From: Calendula officinalis
Taxonomy: Eukaryota; Streptophyta; Magnoliopsida; Asterales; Asteraceae
Assembly (NCBI GenBank): GCA_963853835.1
Contig: OY970835.1
Span: 10,593,501-10,657,500 of the forward strand
DNA: 64,000 nt
Direction: 5' to 3'
The position numbers and the translations under genes are program-made. Positions 1 through 10,444 of this stretch are shown piece after piece. Numbering within the stretch: the first letter of the stretch is position 1; each line of letters opens with the position of its first letter. Under the pieces are notes generated by a model. That model saw only the letters and a program-made list of their open reading frames with translations. It was not told the DNA's origin and searched no databases.

Positions 1-499
1 TTAAACTTATCCTCTTACACTTTAAAACCTTGTAGTTTAACTATTTTATTATTGTTGCACTTAACTATTAAATGTCTAGTATTAATACACTTATAATTCG
101 GTACCCATATACACGAATTATATACTTCTATTTATACTTTTAATAATTAATAATATAATAACCTTTATATAATTTATACAGTAATATTATCCAATTACTA
201 AATGATCTAATAGCTTTAAATCATATCATGGATAATCTATAATTAACACATTGTATATTTACTCAACTAGTAAATGTACAAATACTTGTATTAATTAGTT
301 AGTTAAACTAATCTAGTAATAAGTCAAAGTTGACTTAATACTTAACTTGATTCATAAATGACTATTATGAATCAATCCTCTTCCAAGTATCATTACATAT
401 CTTACTCATATTACATGCACTCACCGGTGTGACCCTTAAGTGTTTCGTAGGCATGGATGTATCATCATAGGTTGACTAACTGTGCACATAAATCCTTCA
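1..499 (-). mobile_element. Copia LTR fragment (family of the 8954-21172 element), reverse orientation
   Basis: The sequence matches the U3 part of the LTRs at 8954 and 20051 in reverse complement. It includes the block with TCACCGGTGTGACCC and the terminal AAATCCTTCA, which is the LTR edge on the plus strand. The LTR continues beyond the left window edge. It abuts Gypsy LTR DNA at 500, so it was probably inserted there; ATAAC follows the edge and may be one side of a target duplication. No coding potential. Confidence 0.8.
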
Positions 500-865
500 A
501 TAACGTCCAATTGCTTGTGGAAGTTTGGACGGGTTTTCCAGATTGATTTCTCTTTGTTTCTAATTTGTTGTGGTTATGCAAATTGGCGATTATTTCTATT
601 CACTTAGATTTGTGCTAATCCCTCCTTTGTTGACTCTTTTCAGGTGGTTTTGGTTGGCGATGACAAGAGTCGGGTTATGGAAGTCTGACTGTACTCTGAT
701 TTTGTAAACCGGATCGAGCCTATTTTAGTAACACCATTTGAAATGTTTTAAATATTTAGCTAATATGTAAATAGTTTTATGACGTGTAATATTTAGGACA
801 TGCGGTTTTCTTAAATCGCTTCCGTATGCATATTAAAAAAATGGCTCTAAGATTGTGGTGTTACA
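500..865 (+). repeat. Truncated 5' LTR of the Gypsy remnant
   Basis: This stretch aligns through its length with 2765-3127: shared blocks are AACGTCCAATT, GTGGAAGTTTGGACGGG, TTATGACGTGTAATATTTAGG and the end GTGGTGTTACA. Visible substitutions are several per hundred bases, so the insertion is not recent. The 5' portion is missing. Confidence 0.75.
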
Positions 866-1063
866 ATTTTGTATCATCGCCTCGGTTTGGCGATGGTTGC
901 ACACTTATGTGTACCATTCCCAAATCATGGCTCGAGTTGGTCAAACTTCCTTAAGTGGAGGGGATTAGTAAAGTGAATATGAATTGTGGTTTAATAGGAG
1001 TTAGTATGATAGGTACTAACGGTTTAAACTAACAGTTCGTGAGATGTTGTGTTTGTTACAGAT

Positions 1064-1932
1064 ATGGCCAATAGCGATCCCAACCCGTTGATAACCCCAA
1101 CGGACCCCGAACCGGAAATCATTGGTACGTCTAGAGATGAATATACAGAAAGAGAAGACTATATTATGAGAATGGAAAGACGATTAGAGCCTCTTCAAAG
1201 TATTGTTGATGGCATGAACCAAAATCAGAATAACCAAACACCAAACTTTCCTCCCATGACCAACCCTACATTATCAACCCCGACAATGCAATTTTTGATG
1301 ACTCCAGCGTTTACCAAGACAATTCAAATAATGTCAACCTCATCAGATGCCCAACATGTGATGTCACAACCACAATACATCTATGTTAATCCCAGTCATT
1401 GTATACCTCAATATCAATTCCCGAACCAACCATACCAGTTTGGTATGAAACTATCTTGCACCTTTAAACAATTCCTAGATTGTAAACCCCCTGAATTCAG
1501 TGGTAGTAGAGACCCTAATGTCACAATGAACTGGTTGAGGGAGATGGATAGAACTTTGGATGCTTGTGGCTGCGAAGATGAATTTAGGGTGATGTATGCA
1601 ACACGTAAATTAACAGGTGGTGCTATGAATTGGTGGGACACTTTGGTTGAACACCCACCCAAGAAAACAGTAAACAGTATAACATGGGATCAATTTAGAG
1701 AGCAAGTATGCAAGCGTTATTGTAATTCTTTTGAAATGGACAGGATTTGATCGAGCAGTTCAATGAAATATTAGGATTTGTACAACAATGGGTGCCTGAT
1801 GAGCCTTCAAAAATAAAACATTTTATCCAAGCTTTACGACCTAAATACCGAAGTATAGCTAGACTCGCAACTAATTTGTCACATGCCTTTGATTTCGCAA
1901 AAGCAGCTGAATGGAATTTGGTCATAAACTAG
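1064..1932 (+). pseudogene. Retrotransposon Gag (Retrotrans_gag), frameshifted and truncated
   Basis: The frame opens at ATG 1064 (MANSDPNPL), preferred over the GTG at 1049, and runs to a stop near 1750. The reading continues in another frame at about 1747-1932. Seen features are a Pro/Gln/Asn-rich N-terminus, then the Gag core with DCKPPEFSGS, NWLREMD, and GGAMNWWDTLV, typical of Ty3/Gypsy Gag in which a WW pair follows an ATRKL-like stretch. The second part (FIQALRPKYRSIARL) is the next Gag helix region. No zinc knuckle or pol follows. The role in an intact element is the virus-like particle shell; this copy cannot provide it. Confidence 0.75.
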
Positions 1933-3127
1933 TTAAATTCATGAATTGTTGACTTTGGTCAAATCTGGAAGTTGACTTTTGTCTTGTATGACTTGCAAAC
2001 TTTAATTATCAATTTTATATCCTAAATGTGTTAGTTGTCTAAATGGGAAGTATGGTTATGTTAGTTTCGGGTCTTGACCCGTTTGGTTGTCAATATGTGG
2101 AAATAGACCTAAATTAGGTCAAAATTGGTTAAACTTACAATTGGATGCAAGTAACATCTTAGTTATATTATTTTGATGTTGAATAAGTAGTATAACTCAT
2201 TGGAAGGTGTGGTTTATATCCCCGACTTATTATTCTCTTTTTTGACCTGTTTGGGCTTAAGATGTAATTTGGTTAAAATGCATAATGAATTAAATAGATG
2301 GAGTTCTAGACTTTGGTGATTTTTTGGCAAAATTGTACATAGCCCCGAAATAGCGTCTGAGTTCGAAATAGCGGACGTTATCTTTTCGAAGATAGCGACG
2401 GTATCTTAGATAGCGACGCGATATTCTGGAAGATAGCGACGCTATCTTAGATAGCGACGCGATATTCTGGAAGATAGCGACGCTATCTTGGCTGATTTTG
2501 GGAAAACTCATTTTTTATCATTTAATGATTTTTTAGAGGTGCCTTTAACTGTGGAATGTTAATGGTAGTATGTGCACATGTTTTTTTGAGGTTAGCTATA
2601 GTGGGTTTGGCGAGGCTTCGTTACTATTGGATGGGGTGCTCGGACTCCTTATGGATGTGTTCCGTAAGGAGGGATTACCGTGAAAATAGTAAAGAAGCCC
2701 TCGGTAAACTGTTGTTAGGCCGACAACAGTTGAAGGTTCTGCGCTAGACCGTCGGTCCTCTCACAACGTCCAATTTCCTGTGGAAGTTTGGACGGGTTTC
2801 AGATTCATTTCTCTTTGTTTCTAATTGATTGTGGTTATGCAAATTGGCAATTATTTCTATTCACTTAGCTTTGTGCTAATCCTTCCTTTGTTGACTCTTT
2901 TCAGGTTGTTTTGGTTGGCGATGATTAGAGTCGGGTTTTGGTAGTCTGACCGTACTCTGATTTTGTAAAGCTCGTCGAGCCTATTTTAGTAACACCGTTT
3001 AAAATGTTTTAAATATTTAGATAATATGTAAATAGTTTTATGACGTGTAATATTTAGGAATTATGGTTTTCTTAAATCACTTCCGTATGCATATTAAAAA
3101 AAATGGCTCTAAGATTGTGGTGTTACA
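1933..3127 (+). repeat. 3' LTR region of the Gypsy remnant
   Basis: The last 370 bp match the 5' LTR remnant and end GTGGTGTTACA at 3127. The segment GTTGTTAGGCC-GACAACAG with the GTCGGTCC block at 2713-2758 also matches the solo LTR at 13568-13615, tying both to one broad LTR family. No gene was seen. The left edge is uncertain. Confidence 0.6.
2388..2489. repeat. 41-bp tandem repeat with internal palindromes, 2.5 copies
   Basis: Units start at 2388, 2429 and 2470. Each contains AAGATAGCG-A-CGCTATCTT, a 9-bp inverted repeat around one central base, followed by TAGATAGCGACGCGATATTC. It lies inside the Gypsy remnant, probably in the 3' LTR. It could fold as a hairpin or be a cluster of symmetric protein-binding sites; function is unknown. 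Confidence 0.85.
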
Positions 3128-3518
3128 CAGAGTTTGGTACAAATGCCACTAAAAATGTTTTAACGCGGTGTTTTTAATCGATATTTAACGTTGGTTATTT
3201 CTTGAATCAAAAATATTGTTTCGGTATACTTTTTAATCAGTATTCGTATTCTCGTAATGTACCAACTACGTAATTGTGGTTTCTTGCGTTTTTAATCGTG
3301 TAGAATATTTTCTATGTTGTTTTTCACACTGCTTAATTTGGTTGATCTAATGCTTCATTATAAACTATAATTATGTTTTTGACTTAATTTTATAATTTAA
3401 TGCAAAAAATAATTTAATGCAAATAAAAATGATTAATGCAAACAAAATTCATTAACGCATCAAACGATGACGTGAGACATGATTTCTAGGGTTTCACCAA
3501 ACTTAAATGCATCCTATT
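3128..3518. other. AT-rich spacer with no recognisable feature
   Basis: This DNA between the Gypsy 3' LTR and the next LTR holds no open frame of note and no repeat that I can match elsewhere in the window. It probably belongs to an older layer of repeats. Confidence 0.4.
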
Positions 3519-4248
3519 TGATATCATACATGATATGTTATTATCATAGATATGATTCCACTCAAACAAAGTAATGATAACTATTAAGAAAATAATAAAG
3601 CTAATAAGAAAATGAATACATAGGTTACTTATACACCAACCAGGCTATTGTATAAAGTCTGCTACTCCACATAGAAGTATCACTCTCGTATTGCTGGTGC
3701 GGTCGCCAGTAAACAATACGAGATACAAACTAGATAACCTCGTAATGGTGGAACTTCAACCCAACACCCAAATTTGGTCCATGGGAAACATGTCCTATAG
3801 ATGTGTATCTGACTATCACCCTAAGATGGTCAATGGGCATATGAGAGGTTGTTTTGTTAATACACAATTTATTTTCTATCATTCACTTATGACTAAAAAG
3901 GATATTCATATGACTTAACTAAATGATCATGTTTCATTATTGTTAGGTACTAGATATGTTGTAATAGTTAGTCTAGGGGGTAATAGTGTAAGAATGTATA
4001 GATGTTAGGTTTTATTACCAAAATGGTCCTAACTAACCAAGAATTGAGCCATGATATAAATACCAAAGTGTAAGGCTCAATTCTTCAACTTTTTCCATTA
4101 ATCAAATTCTCATTTCCAGCAATTGTTCTCTCTACCATCTCTCTACTTTCTCTCTCTAAAAGCCCTAATCTCATTCTTCACTTTTATCACCAAAATCATC
4201 ATCAAACCTCACTAAATGGATTGAATCAGTGAGATTGTGCTTTTCAAT

Positions 4249-4260
4249 TGGTATCAGAGC
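4249..4260 (+). promoter_or_regulatory. Primer-binding site (initiator Met tRNA)
   Basis: TGGTATCAGAGC lies two bases after the 5' LTR end and is complementary to the 3' end of plant initiator methionine tRNA, the usual minus-strand primer for Copia elements. Confidence 0.9.
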
Positions 4261-4614
4261 ATAATTTCATCTTGAAAACGATCCAAATCCATCAATTGGT
4301 GTTAAAATCAGAAGAATCAGTGGGTTTTTGAAGGTTTTTGAAGAAAAAGGGGTTTAAGATCAAAAATCAGATTTAAGGTATTATTTCTTGTTATTATGGA
4401 TTGAATAGCTTCCTTTTATTGTTATATTAAACTTAGAATCAAGCTTGGATCGAATCTAATCCATACTGATGAAGAATTAAGGGTTTTAGGAAAAACCATT
4501 AAAGCTTCAAAAACCCTCTAAATTCAAATTTTCGAATAGATCTAGGTTGTTTTTGAGTAATATAGTTGCAATGGATTGAAGAAAATAGTATTTGGGTCAG
4601 TTTGCTATAAGAAT

Positions 4615-4743
4615 CAGTGTATAACTCGCGCCACAACAGAATGACTTATACACACTTCAGTGTATAACTCGAACCTCAACAGAATGACTTATACACACAT
4701 CAGTGTATAACTCGCGCCACAACAGAATGGCTTATGCACACAT
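4615..4743 (+). repeat. 43-bp tandem repeat, three copies
   Basis: CAGTGTATAACTCG recurs at 4615, 4658 and 4701 with a further partial start at 4744, a constant 43-bp period. The related large element has one equivalent unit near 31660-31715 (minus strand), so the array expanded in this copy or shrank in the other. It lies in untranslated DNA upstream of the small frame at 4817. Confidence 0.85.
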
Positions 4744-4816
4744 CAGTGTATAACCCGTTCCTAATCGTTTGATAGCTTTCCAGTAAATCAGCTTGGAACC
4801 CGGTCTTCAACTGTCA

Positions 4817-4951
4817 ATGGCTTCTGATCAAAACAGATTCAGAACCCGCACTCAAAAGAAAGCACAAAGTTCAATCAAGCTTCACCGCAAATACTCTCCT
4901 TCAACCCTCCGACGATGTATAAGGTACGTCCTCCAATCTCAAAACTTGTAA
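4817..4951 (+). CDS. Conserved 44-residue open frame (MASDQNRFRTR...)
   Basis: The frame starts at ATG 4817 and ends at TAA 4949-4951. It begins MASDQNRFRTR and contains PSTLRRCIRYV. The same N-terminus and PSTLRRCIRYV block appear in the related element (31615 on the minus strand), while the sequence after the block differs. In both, the DNA right after CIR reads AAGGTACGT, a good splice donor, so this may be the first exon of a longer spliced gene. No function is recognised. Conservation in two elements argues for some use, but the elements are young and share descent. Confidence 0.4.
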   Translation: MASDQNRFRTRTQKKAQSSIKLHRKYSPSTLRRCIRYVLQSQNL

Positions 4952-4965
4952 GTAACTTTGTTTGG

Positions 4966-5023
4966 TCGAGGGGGAGAAATATTAATTCTAGGGGGAGAAT
5001 TATTATTTCTAGGGGGAGAAAAG
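4966..5023 (+). repeat. Triple AGGGGGAGA motif (multiple polypurine tracts)
   Basis: Three copies of GAGGGGGAGAA or TAGGGGGAGAA occur about 20 bp apart, far upstream of the true tract before the 3' LTR. Multiple polypurine tracts of this type are a known hallmark of Sirevirus (Copia) genomes. The same cluster exists at 31412-31466 in the large relative. Confidence 0.75.
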
Positions 5024-5229
5024 TCAGAAAAACAAAAACAAAATACCCAAATAAAAAGTTTTATGTTTGTAACGTTAATCATAAGTTTTTGTAATATCCG
5101 TAAACGATCTCTTTACTAGTTCTCTAGTAAAGATTGCATCTGTTTATTACAAATTCTTTTAATTCTCGTTACTTACTACTTCAAAAGACACACCTTCCCA
5201 TGGTTTGCCAGATCCGGCCACACCTTCCC

Positions 5230-7140
5230 AGGGAAATATTTCAGCCAACTGGTAAATGTGAGGGTTTAGGTCTAGGGTATAGTAATAGGTGAGTGCAAGG
5301 TGATGTGAAAACATGATAAATCAAAGAAAACACACCTTATGAGTGCATCCAAACCGAAAACAAACCGGGCAACCAATTAAATAGGTGATCATTCATTCGT
5401 TGAATGTTTCACTAGACTTCACTGGCCCAGTAAAGCAAATGCACGCCACCACCAACTACTCAAATTCCTCTCAACAGGGATTTGTTTCATTTCATCAGGG
5501 GACGTAGCACAAAAGCTACTGACTACTCATTCGGAGTATGTCGGTATTGAATAATAATAACCTCCTGCCCCGGGTTAAGTCTCTTTGTATGCACAGTGTG
5601 TCTAGTTCTCACCCCCAAGAATACTTCCAATATAGGACACCTGCACTACAAACATGGATCTCCGTGAATCCATCGGAACACTCGTAGTGGCATCACAATA
5701 TGATGTTTCACGAGGATCGAGTGGAAATCCTGCTAGAGCTAAAATCACGCCAACTCTAAACGCAGGTCACACATTTGAATCAACGGTTGTGCAAACGACT
5801 ACAGATTCATACCGTGTGCCAACGGATACTCTATGTGAGTCCGGTGTTACCTTAAAAGAACAAAGTTGTTGTGCCTTAAAACTTCAAAATCATTCAGGCA
5901 ACAACTTATACCGGAAACACATAAAATTCCGATGAAAAATCCATGTGAACTAAAATGCAACATCTTGAAAGCTGATTAAAATGCACATGAGCGTAATAGT
6001 CCACTCTCAAATTACTCCTATGATCTGCTAAACCCAGCATGATCTTCCCCGGAGCCACCGACAATATAGGAACTAAGAAGTGAGGGTCCCTAGGTCTAGG
6101 TGAGCAGAATCAAGTATCATGGGATCTTGATTGGGGTGCGCTGAGGTAAAAATTGAGAGGGGGTATGAAGTATGGGGTGCAAATCAGCTTATCACATGGT
6201 AAAAACAAAAATGAGGGTGTGGTTGAAAAATGAAAAAGTGAGTTGAGTGAGGAGCGTGTGTGAAAGGGTTAAAAGAAAACGGAAAACCCTCCCTAAACCG
6301 AACAAATGACCGGGTAACCTCATCTATATCAGATTGCATATGTTGCTTTCTGATTAAGACATCATGGACCCAGTGATGCAATGCACAACCCCCACTGACC
6401 ACTCAAGTACAAAAAGTACTTGTTTCAAAATCACGGAGATTACCACATCCACTATCGACATCTCATTTGGAGATTGTTGATATTGAAAAAGAGGACCCAC
6501 CTCCAGTCCTCGCCTTCGTTTGTCCACGTATAGAGTCTAGAACCGAATTAAATTTCTCTAGGACACAGGCACTCTACCAAGCATATCTTTGAGATATTGC
6601 CGGAACATTCATAGTGATACCAAAAATATTGGTATTCCACGATGATTGAATGGAAATCCTACCAGTGCTAACATCAATGCCAACACTGAACGTAGGTCAC
6701 ACAGTTTATGTAACTGTTGTGCAAAACAGGCAATCTATGTGATCCTGGGTTACCCTGATACCTACTCGTGCGAAGATCAGACGACCGTACTCCATTGTTA
6801 TCAACAACGGTCACTATGTCTGATGGAAGATCTGATGACTGTATTTCAATCTTATCAACAACAGTCAACACATCAGATAAGGGATTTTATAACCGTACTC
6901 CAACATTATCAACAACGGTTAGAAAATCCATAACATATCAACATTCTGCACTGCTTCAACTTCAACAAACATCAGGAACCAAGGATCTGCAGCAAATCGA
7001 CAAACGCCACAACTTCAAGAAAGGACTTCCGCTGCTAACCGCTTTATCTATGGGTCTACATTCAGTCGATTTGCATGAAGTCTTCTGGAATACTTTATAT
7101 TGGTTGAAAAGCCGATTAAAAGTATATCTGTCACCGATGA
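5230..7140 (+). repeat. Diverged tandem duplication of about 0.8-0.9 kb in the 3' untranslated region
   Basis: Blocks of the first half recur in order in the second half: GTGAGGGT...TAGGTCTAG (about 5256 and 6081), a CCCAGT...GCAA...GCAC block (about 5428 and 6368), CTCATT(C/T)GGAG (about 5525 and 6460), and a G(C/G)AC...CTAC block followed by CCGGAAC or CGGAACA (about 5640 and 6565). The open frame 5654-5935 sits in unit one and the frame from 6646 in the matching part of unit two. The large relative has the same two units in reverse (29250-31200). The role is unknown. Confidence 0.65.
6775..6936 (+). repeat. 54-bp tandem repeat, three copies, in frame
   Basis: Units begin at 6775, 6829 and 6883 (GATC or GATT followed by AC(C/T)GTA and TTATCAACAAC(G/A)GT). 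One frame reads through all three as 18-residue repeats, each with a YQQ core. The same array is present in the large relative at about 29500-29670 on the minus strand. Conservation of the 18-codon period may be accidental. Confidence 0.8.
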
Positions 7141-8447
7141 TCAAAGGCTGATGCTGTTTTATCAACAAAACTGCTCAACGGTTCAATTCTCAGCTTCAGC
7201 CTTACAATCACAGAAGTCTTCAAAGATATGCAACCTAGTCTACTATTACAAAGGGGGAGATTGTTAGGTACTAGATATGTTGTAATAGTTAGTCTAGGGG
7301 GTAATAGTGTAACAATGTATAGATGTTAGGTTTTATTACCAAAATGGTCCTAACTAACCAAGAATTGAGCCATGATATAAATACCAAAGTGTAAGGCTCA
7401 ATTCTTCAACTTTTGCCATTAATCAAATTCTCATTTCCAGCAATTGTTCTCTCTACCATCTCTCTACTTTCTCTCTCTAAAAGCCCTAATCTCATTCTTC
7501 ACTTTTATCACCAAAATCATCATCAAACCTCACTAAATGGATTGAATCAGTGAGATTGTGCTTTTCAATTATCGTGTGAGTTAACCATAACTTAATAGTT
7601 AACACTGTTCCATGCTTAAGGCTCATGTCATATTAAATAAGTCTAATTTATTTAAGTGTATATAAGTCCTATTCATAAGCCGTTCAAAAAAAAGTCCTAG
7701 ACATAAATTAGCCAATTTCATATCTAAGGTTATATAAACTCACTTATTATGATATGCAACAAAAATAAACACACATTATATTTAAAAAAGAAGCATATTC
7801 ATAACGTCTAAAATTGAAATACAAGACAAGGAAAAGTAAATTCGTACCAACACCCTGATGAAGATGACAACTCCATATGCAAGCACAAAGACTCGAAAGC
7901 TACATCGCACTAGACTACCTATTCTCTTCTTGTTTGGGAAGGATTGATGAAAGTGATCATCCTCCACCACCCCAAAAGTGGGGAATGAAGACTCACTCCA
8001 TTAGAGAGGATGGTCAGTGTTACGCACAAGAAACAATGATGAGTTTGGCCTCTATTTATAGGCTCAGAAAGTCTATGTTATGCGTCGCGTTCTAGTGAAC
8101 GTGTCGCTTTTTCCTTCTTCATTAATGAGATCGTGGGCAATATGTAAAGTCACTGTAACGGCTGCGAACACGTCATAATTTATGTTGCGCGTCATGTTCC
8201 TTTATCAGGGAATGCGTCGGGTTCTTGATTTCATTATGTGTCAAGTTTACACCCTCTTATGAGGATTCTACAATTTATTTCTTATTTTTCCCGTTTTTAT
8301 AATGTTTTTTAGTTCTGGCCGTGAAACGACCAAATAAAAGATTAATTAGAACGATTTTTAACTGATTTGGTGGAGTTTCTGCCGTGAAATGTTTGATATA
8401 GCCGAAATTATGATGTATATATATTATGTATAATTTTGGTTATATCA

Positions 8448-8736
8448 ATCCCCCCACACTTAAGCTTTGCTTGTCATCAAACAATAAATCAAGAAAAACT
8501 CTTCAAAGAAGGTGAAAAATACCTCAAGTACTTCCAACTAACACATATATATAATTTAACAATTCAAAACAGTAACTACACTAGTGGTCAATTCGGTCAA
8601 AAAGATCAACATTAAACATTTTAAAGATCCTAGAATGCAATTCACTCATTGAGTCAAGTGTTTAGAGTCTTTTGGGGGTGAATCACACGATATCAAAAAG
8701 AAATACTTTCACCATAGGTTTATAACCAGACCTAGT
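8448..8736 (-). mobile_element. Polypurine tract and 3' interior of the Athila-like element
   Basis: The tract GCAAAGCTTAAGTGTGGGG (minus strand) borders the LTR at 8447. The adjoining DNA is non-coding, as usual upstream of the 3' LTR in this lineage. It is interrupted by the CACTA element at 8737 and continues after 38376. Confidence 0.65.
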
Positions 8737-8953
8737 CACTACTACAGATCGGGTTTGAAGATGCAGCGGAAAATATTTATATATTGCGGTTGTCAAATAA
8801 AACCGCAACTACAAAAGAATATCGCACTTCGAAAGAACAAACCGCAACAACAAACCAATTTGTTGATGCGGCTTTATGTTAACCGCAACAATAAATCAAT
8901 TGTTCATGCGGCTTTACTCCACCCAAATCCAATAAATGTTTCTAAGTGCGGCC
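8737..8953 (+). repeat. 5' terminal and subterminal repeats of the CACTA element
   Basis: After CACTACTACAGA the DNA carries repeated TGCGG and ACCGCAA motifs in both orientations at 10-30 bp spacing. In En/Spm such short subterminal repeats bind the element's TNPA protein. The block continues at 21173-21240 on the far side of the nested Copia element. Confidence 0.8.
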
Positions 8954-9483
8954 TGAAGGATTTATGTGCACAGTTAGTCAACCTATGATGATACATTCAT
9001 GCCTACGATACACTTAAGGGTCACACCGGTGAGTGCATGTTATTCGAGTAAGATATGTATTGATACTTGGAAGAGGAATGATTCATAATAAGTCATTTAT
9101 GAATCAAGTTAAGTATTAAGTCAAGTTTGACTTATTACTAGATTAGTTTATCTAATAAATTAAGACAAGTATTTGTACATTTACTAGTTGAGTAAATATA
9201 CAATGTGTTAATTATAGATTATCCATAATATGATTTAAAGCTATTAAATCATATAGTGTTGGATAATATTATTGTCTAATTAATTATTAAAAGTATTAAA
9301 TACAAGTATACATTTTGTATATGTAATATACATGGAATATATATAAGTGTATAATACTAGACATTTAATAATTAAGTGGGATAATAATAACTAGTTAAAC
9401 TATAAGGGTTTAAAGTGTAAAATGATAAGTTTAATTAAGTATTAATATTAATTAAACTAGAAGGGCCCTAAGTGAAAGTCCTT

Positions 9484-9498
9484 CTATTATAAATAGAA
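9484..9498 (+). promoter_or_regulatory. LTR promoter TATA region
   Basis: TATTATAAATAGAA lies in the LTR ahead of CT-rich leader DNA. The same motif occurs at the matching place in the 3' LTR (about 20581). It is the probable U3 promoter of the family. The minus-strand LTR copy at 27151-27169 has the mirrored motif. Confidence 0.55.
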
Positions 9499-10444
9499 CG
9501 CATGAGGTTCCCTTATTTCTTGCTCACTAATCACGAAACCCTAGCCCCCTCCTCTCTAGGTTTTGGCCGAACACCCCACACAAGAACACAAGCCTTGTGT
9601 TCTTCATGTTCTTCGTGTTCTTCGTTCGTTCTTCGTGTTCTTCAAGTCTTGAAGATTCGAAGATCATTACAAGGATCAACTAGAAGGTCGCTCGTCGTGT
9701 TCATCATCAGTGGACTAACTTAAGCAAGATTAAGGTATGTTTTGAGAAAACCTTTTCTCCCTTCTCCCCTCTTGTTCGACCGAAACTGTAACACCCTGAA
9801 ACCCGGCCTAGTATTTTTTATTACTTTTGGTGAGTGATAAATATTATTTATTCATTTATTTGAATTAATTGTTATTTTAACCGAGGGGTTAAAATTCGTT
9901 GAAACTAAGATATTTAGATATTTTAATGATTTTTATGTCATTAGATTCACTTTTGAACCAAAGTTCCAAATATATCTTCGTTGCCTGAATCGGTGATAGT
10001 TAGATATATTAAATGAATTAATTGTGAACCAGATGTACCATATAATACTGTGTTTAAAAGAAATTTAACTCTCCCTTTTAATGACACGTGTTATGTACGT
10101 GTGTGTTAGTGTCAAAATAAAAAATCATCATATTTCTCAATCTCTATCTCTTTCTCACGTGTTCAACCAAAACCCCAAAAACATCTTTTGCTTGTTTTTC
10201 ATATTTTCTCAAATTGAAGCCTAAAATCTCATCCAATCTTTGATTTTATTCTCAAGTTTGTACAAAAAATCAAGTAAGTAATTGTTTCTTATTTTATATT
10301 TTGAAGTTCTTGTTCAAGGATTGAAATAGGGTTTATGAGCAGTTGATTTAAAATGTAAAATTAGTTGATTATTTGAGTTTATACATGTTTATTAAGAAGA
10401 TTGACAATGAATTAGTACATTAATTGATAGAAATTGACTGACTT

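Larger units (their letters stand above)
500..3127 (+). mobile_element. Deleted Gypsy (Tekay-like) retrotransposon remnant
   Basis: Two homologous LTR ends, 500-865 and about 2755-3127, both finish in GTGGTGTTACA and flank a short interior. Just after the first LTR end, TTGTATCATCGCC looks like a decayed initiator-tRNA primer site. The interior holds only a damaged gag (1064-1932), with no protease, RT or integrase, so most of pol is deleted. The 5' LTR is truncated at 499 by Copia LTR DNA. The start of the 3' LTR, somewhere after 1932, could not be placed because no TGTAACACC start was seen. The lineage is inferred from LTR ends and gag style. Confidence 0.7.
3941..7567 (+). mobile_element. 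Non-autonomous LTR element without protein genes (deletion derivative of the 28862-36506 element)
   Basis: Two 306-bp LTRs (3941-4246 and 7262-7567) start TGTTAGGTAC and end GTGCTTTTCA. The target duplication ATTAT is exact at 3936-3940 and 7568-7572. The primer site TGGTATCAGAGC is at 4249-4260 and the polypurine tract AAAGGGGGAGA ends at 7260. I saw only a few LTR mismatches, so the insertion is fairly young. The interior lacks the large gag frame of its relative but keeps the leader, a small open frame at 4817, three AGGGGGAGA motifs and the repeated 3' DNA. It must move, if at all, with proteins supplied by other elements. Confidence 0.9.
3519..8447 (-). mobile_element. 3' LTR of an Athila/Tat-like Gypsy element, split by a nested LTR element
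   Basis: On the minus strand the LTR begins TGATATAACC (8447) and ends at TGATATCA (3519), with TG...CA termini. Immediately upstream on the minus strand lies GCAAAGCTTAAGTGTGGGG, the polypurine motif characteristic of Athila/Tat elements. Removing the nested element at 3941-7567 and its duplication leaves about 1.3 kb of LTR. A second copy of this LTR in the opposite orientation is at 48.7-49.8 kb. The rest of the element continues from 8450 to 8736 and resumes after the CACTA insertion at 38377. Confidence 0.7.

Noticed and set aside
6184..6402. Minus frame with a plus-strand mirror near 30105-30323
   Set aside because: Shared only because both lie in the homologous 3' region of the two TR-GAG family elements; no protein pattern.
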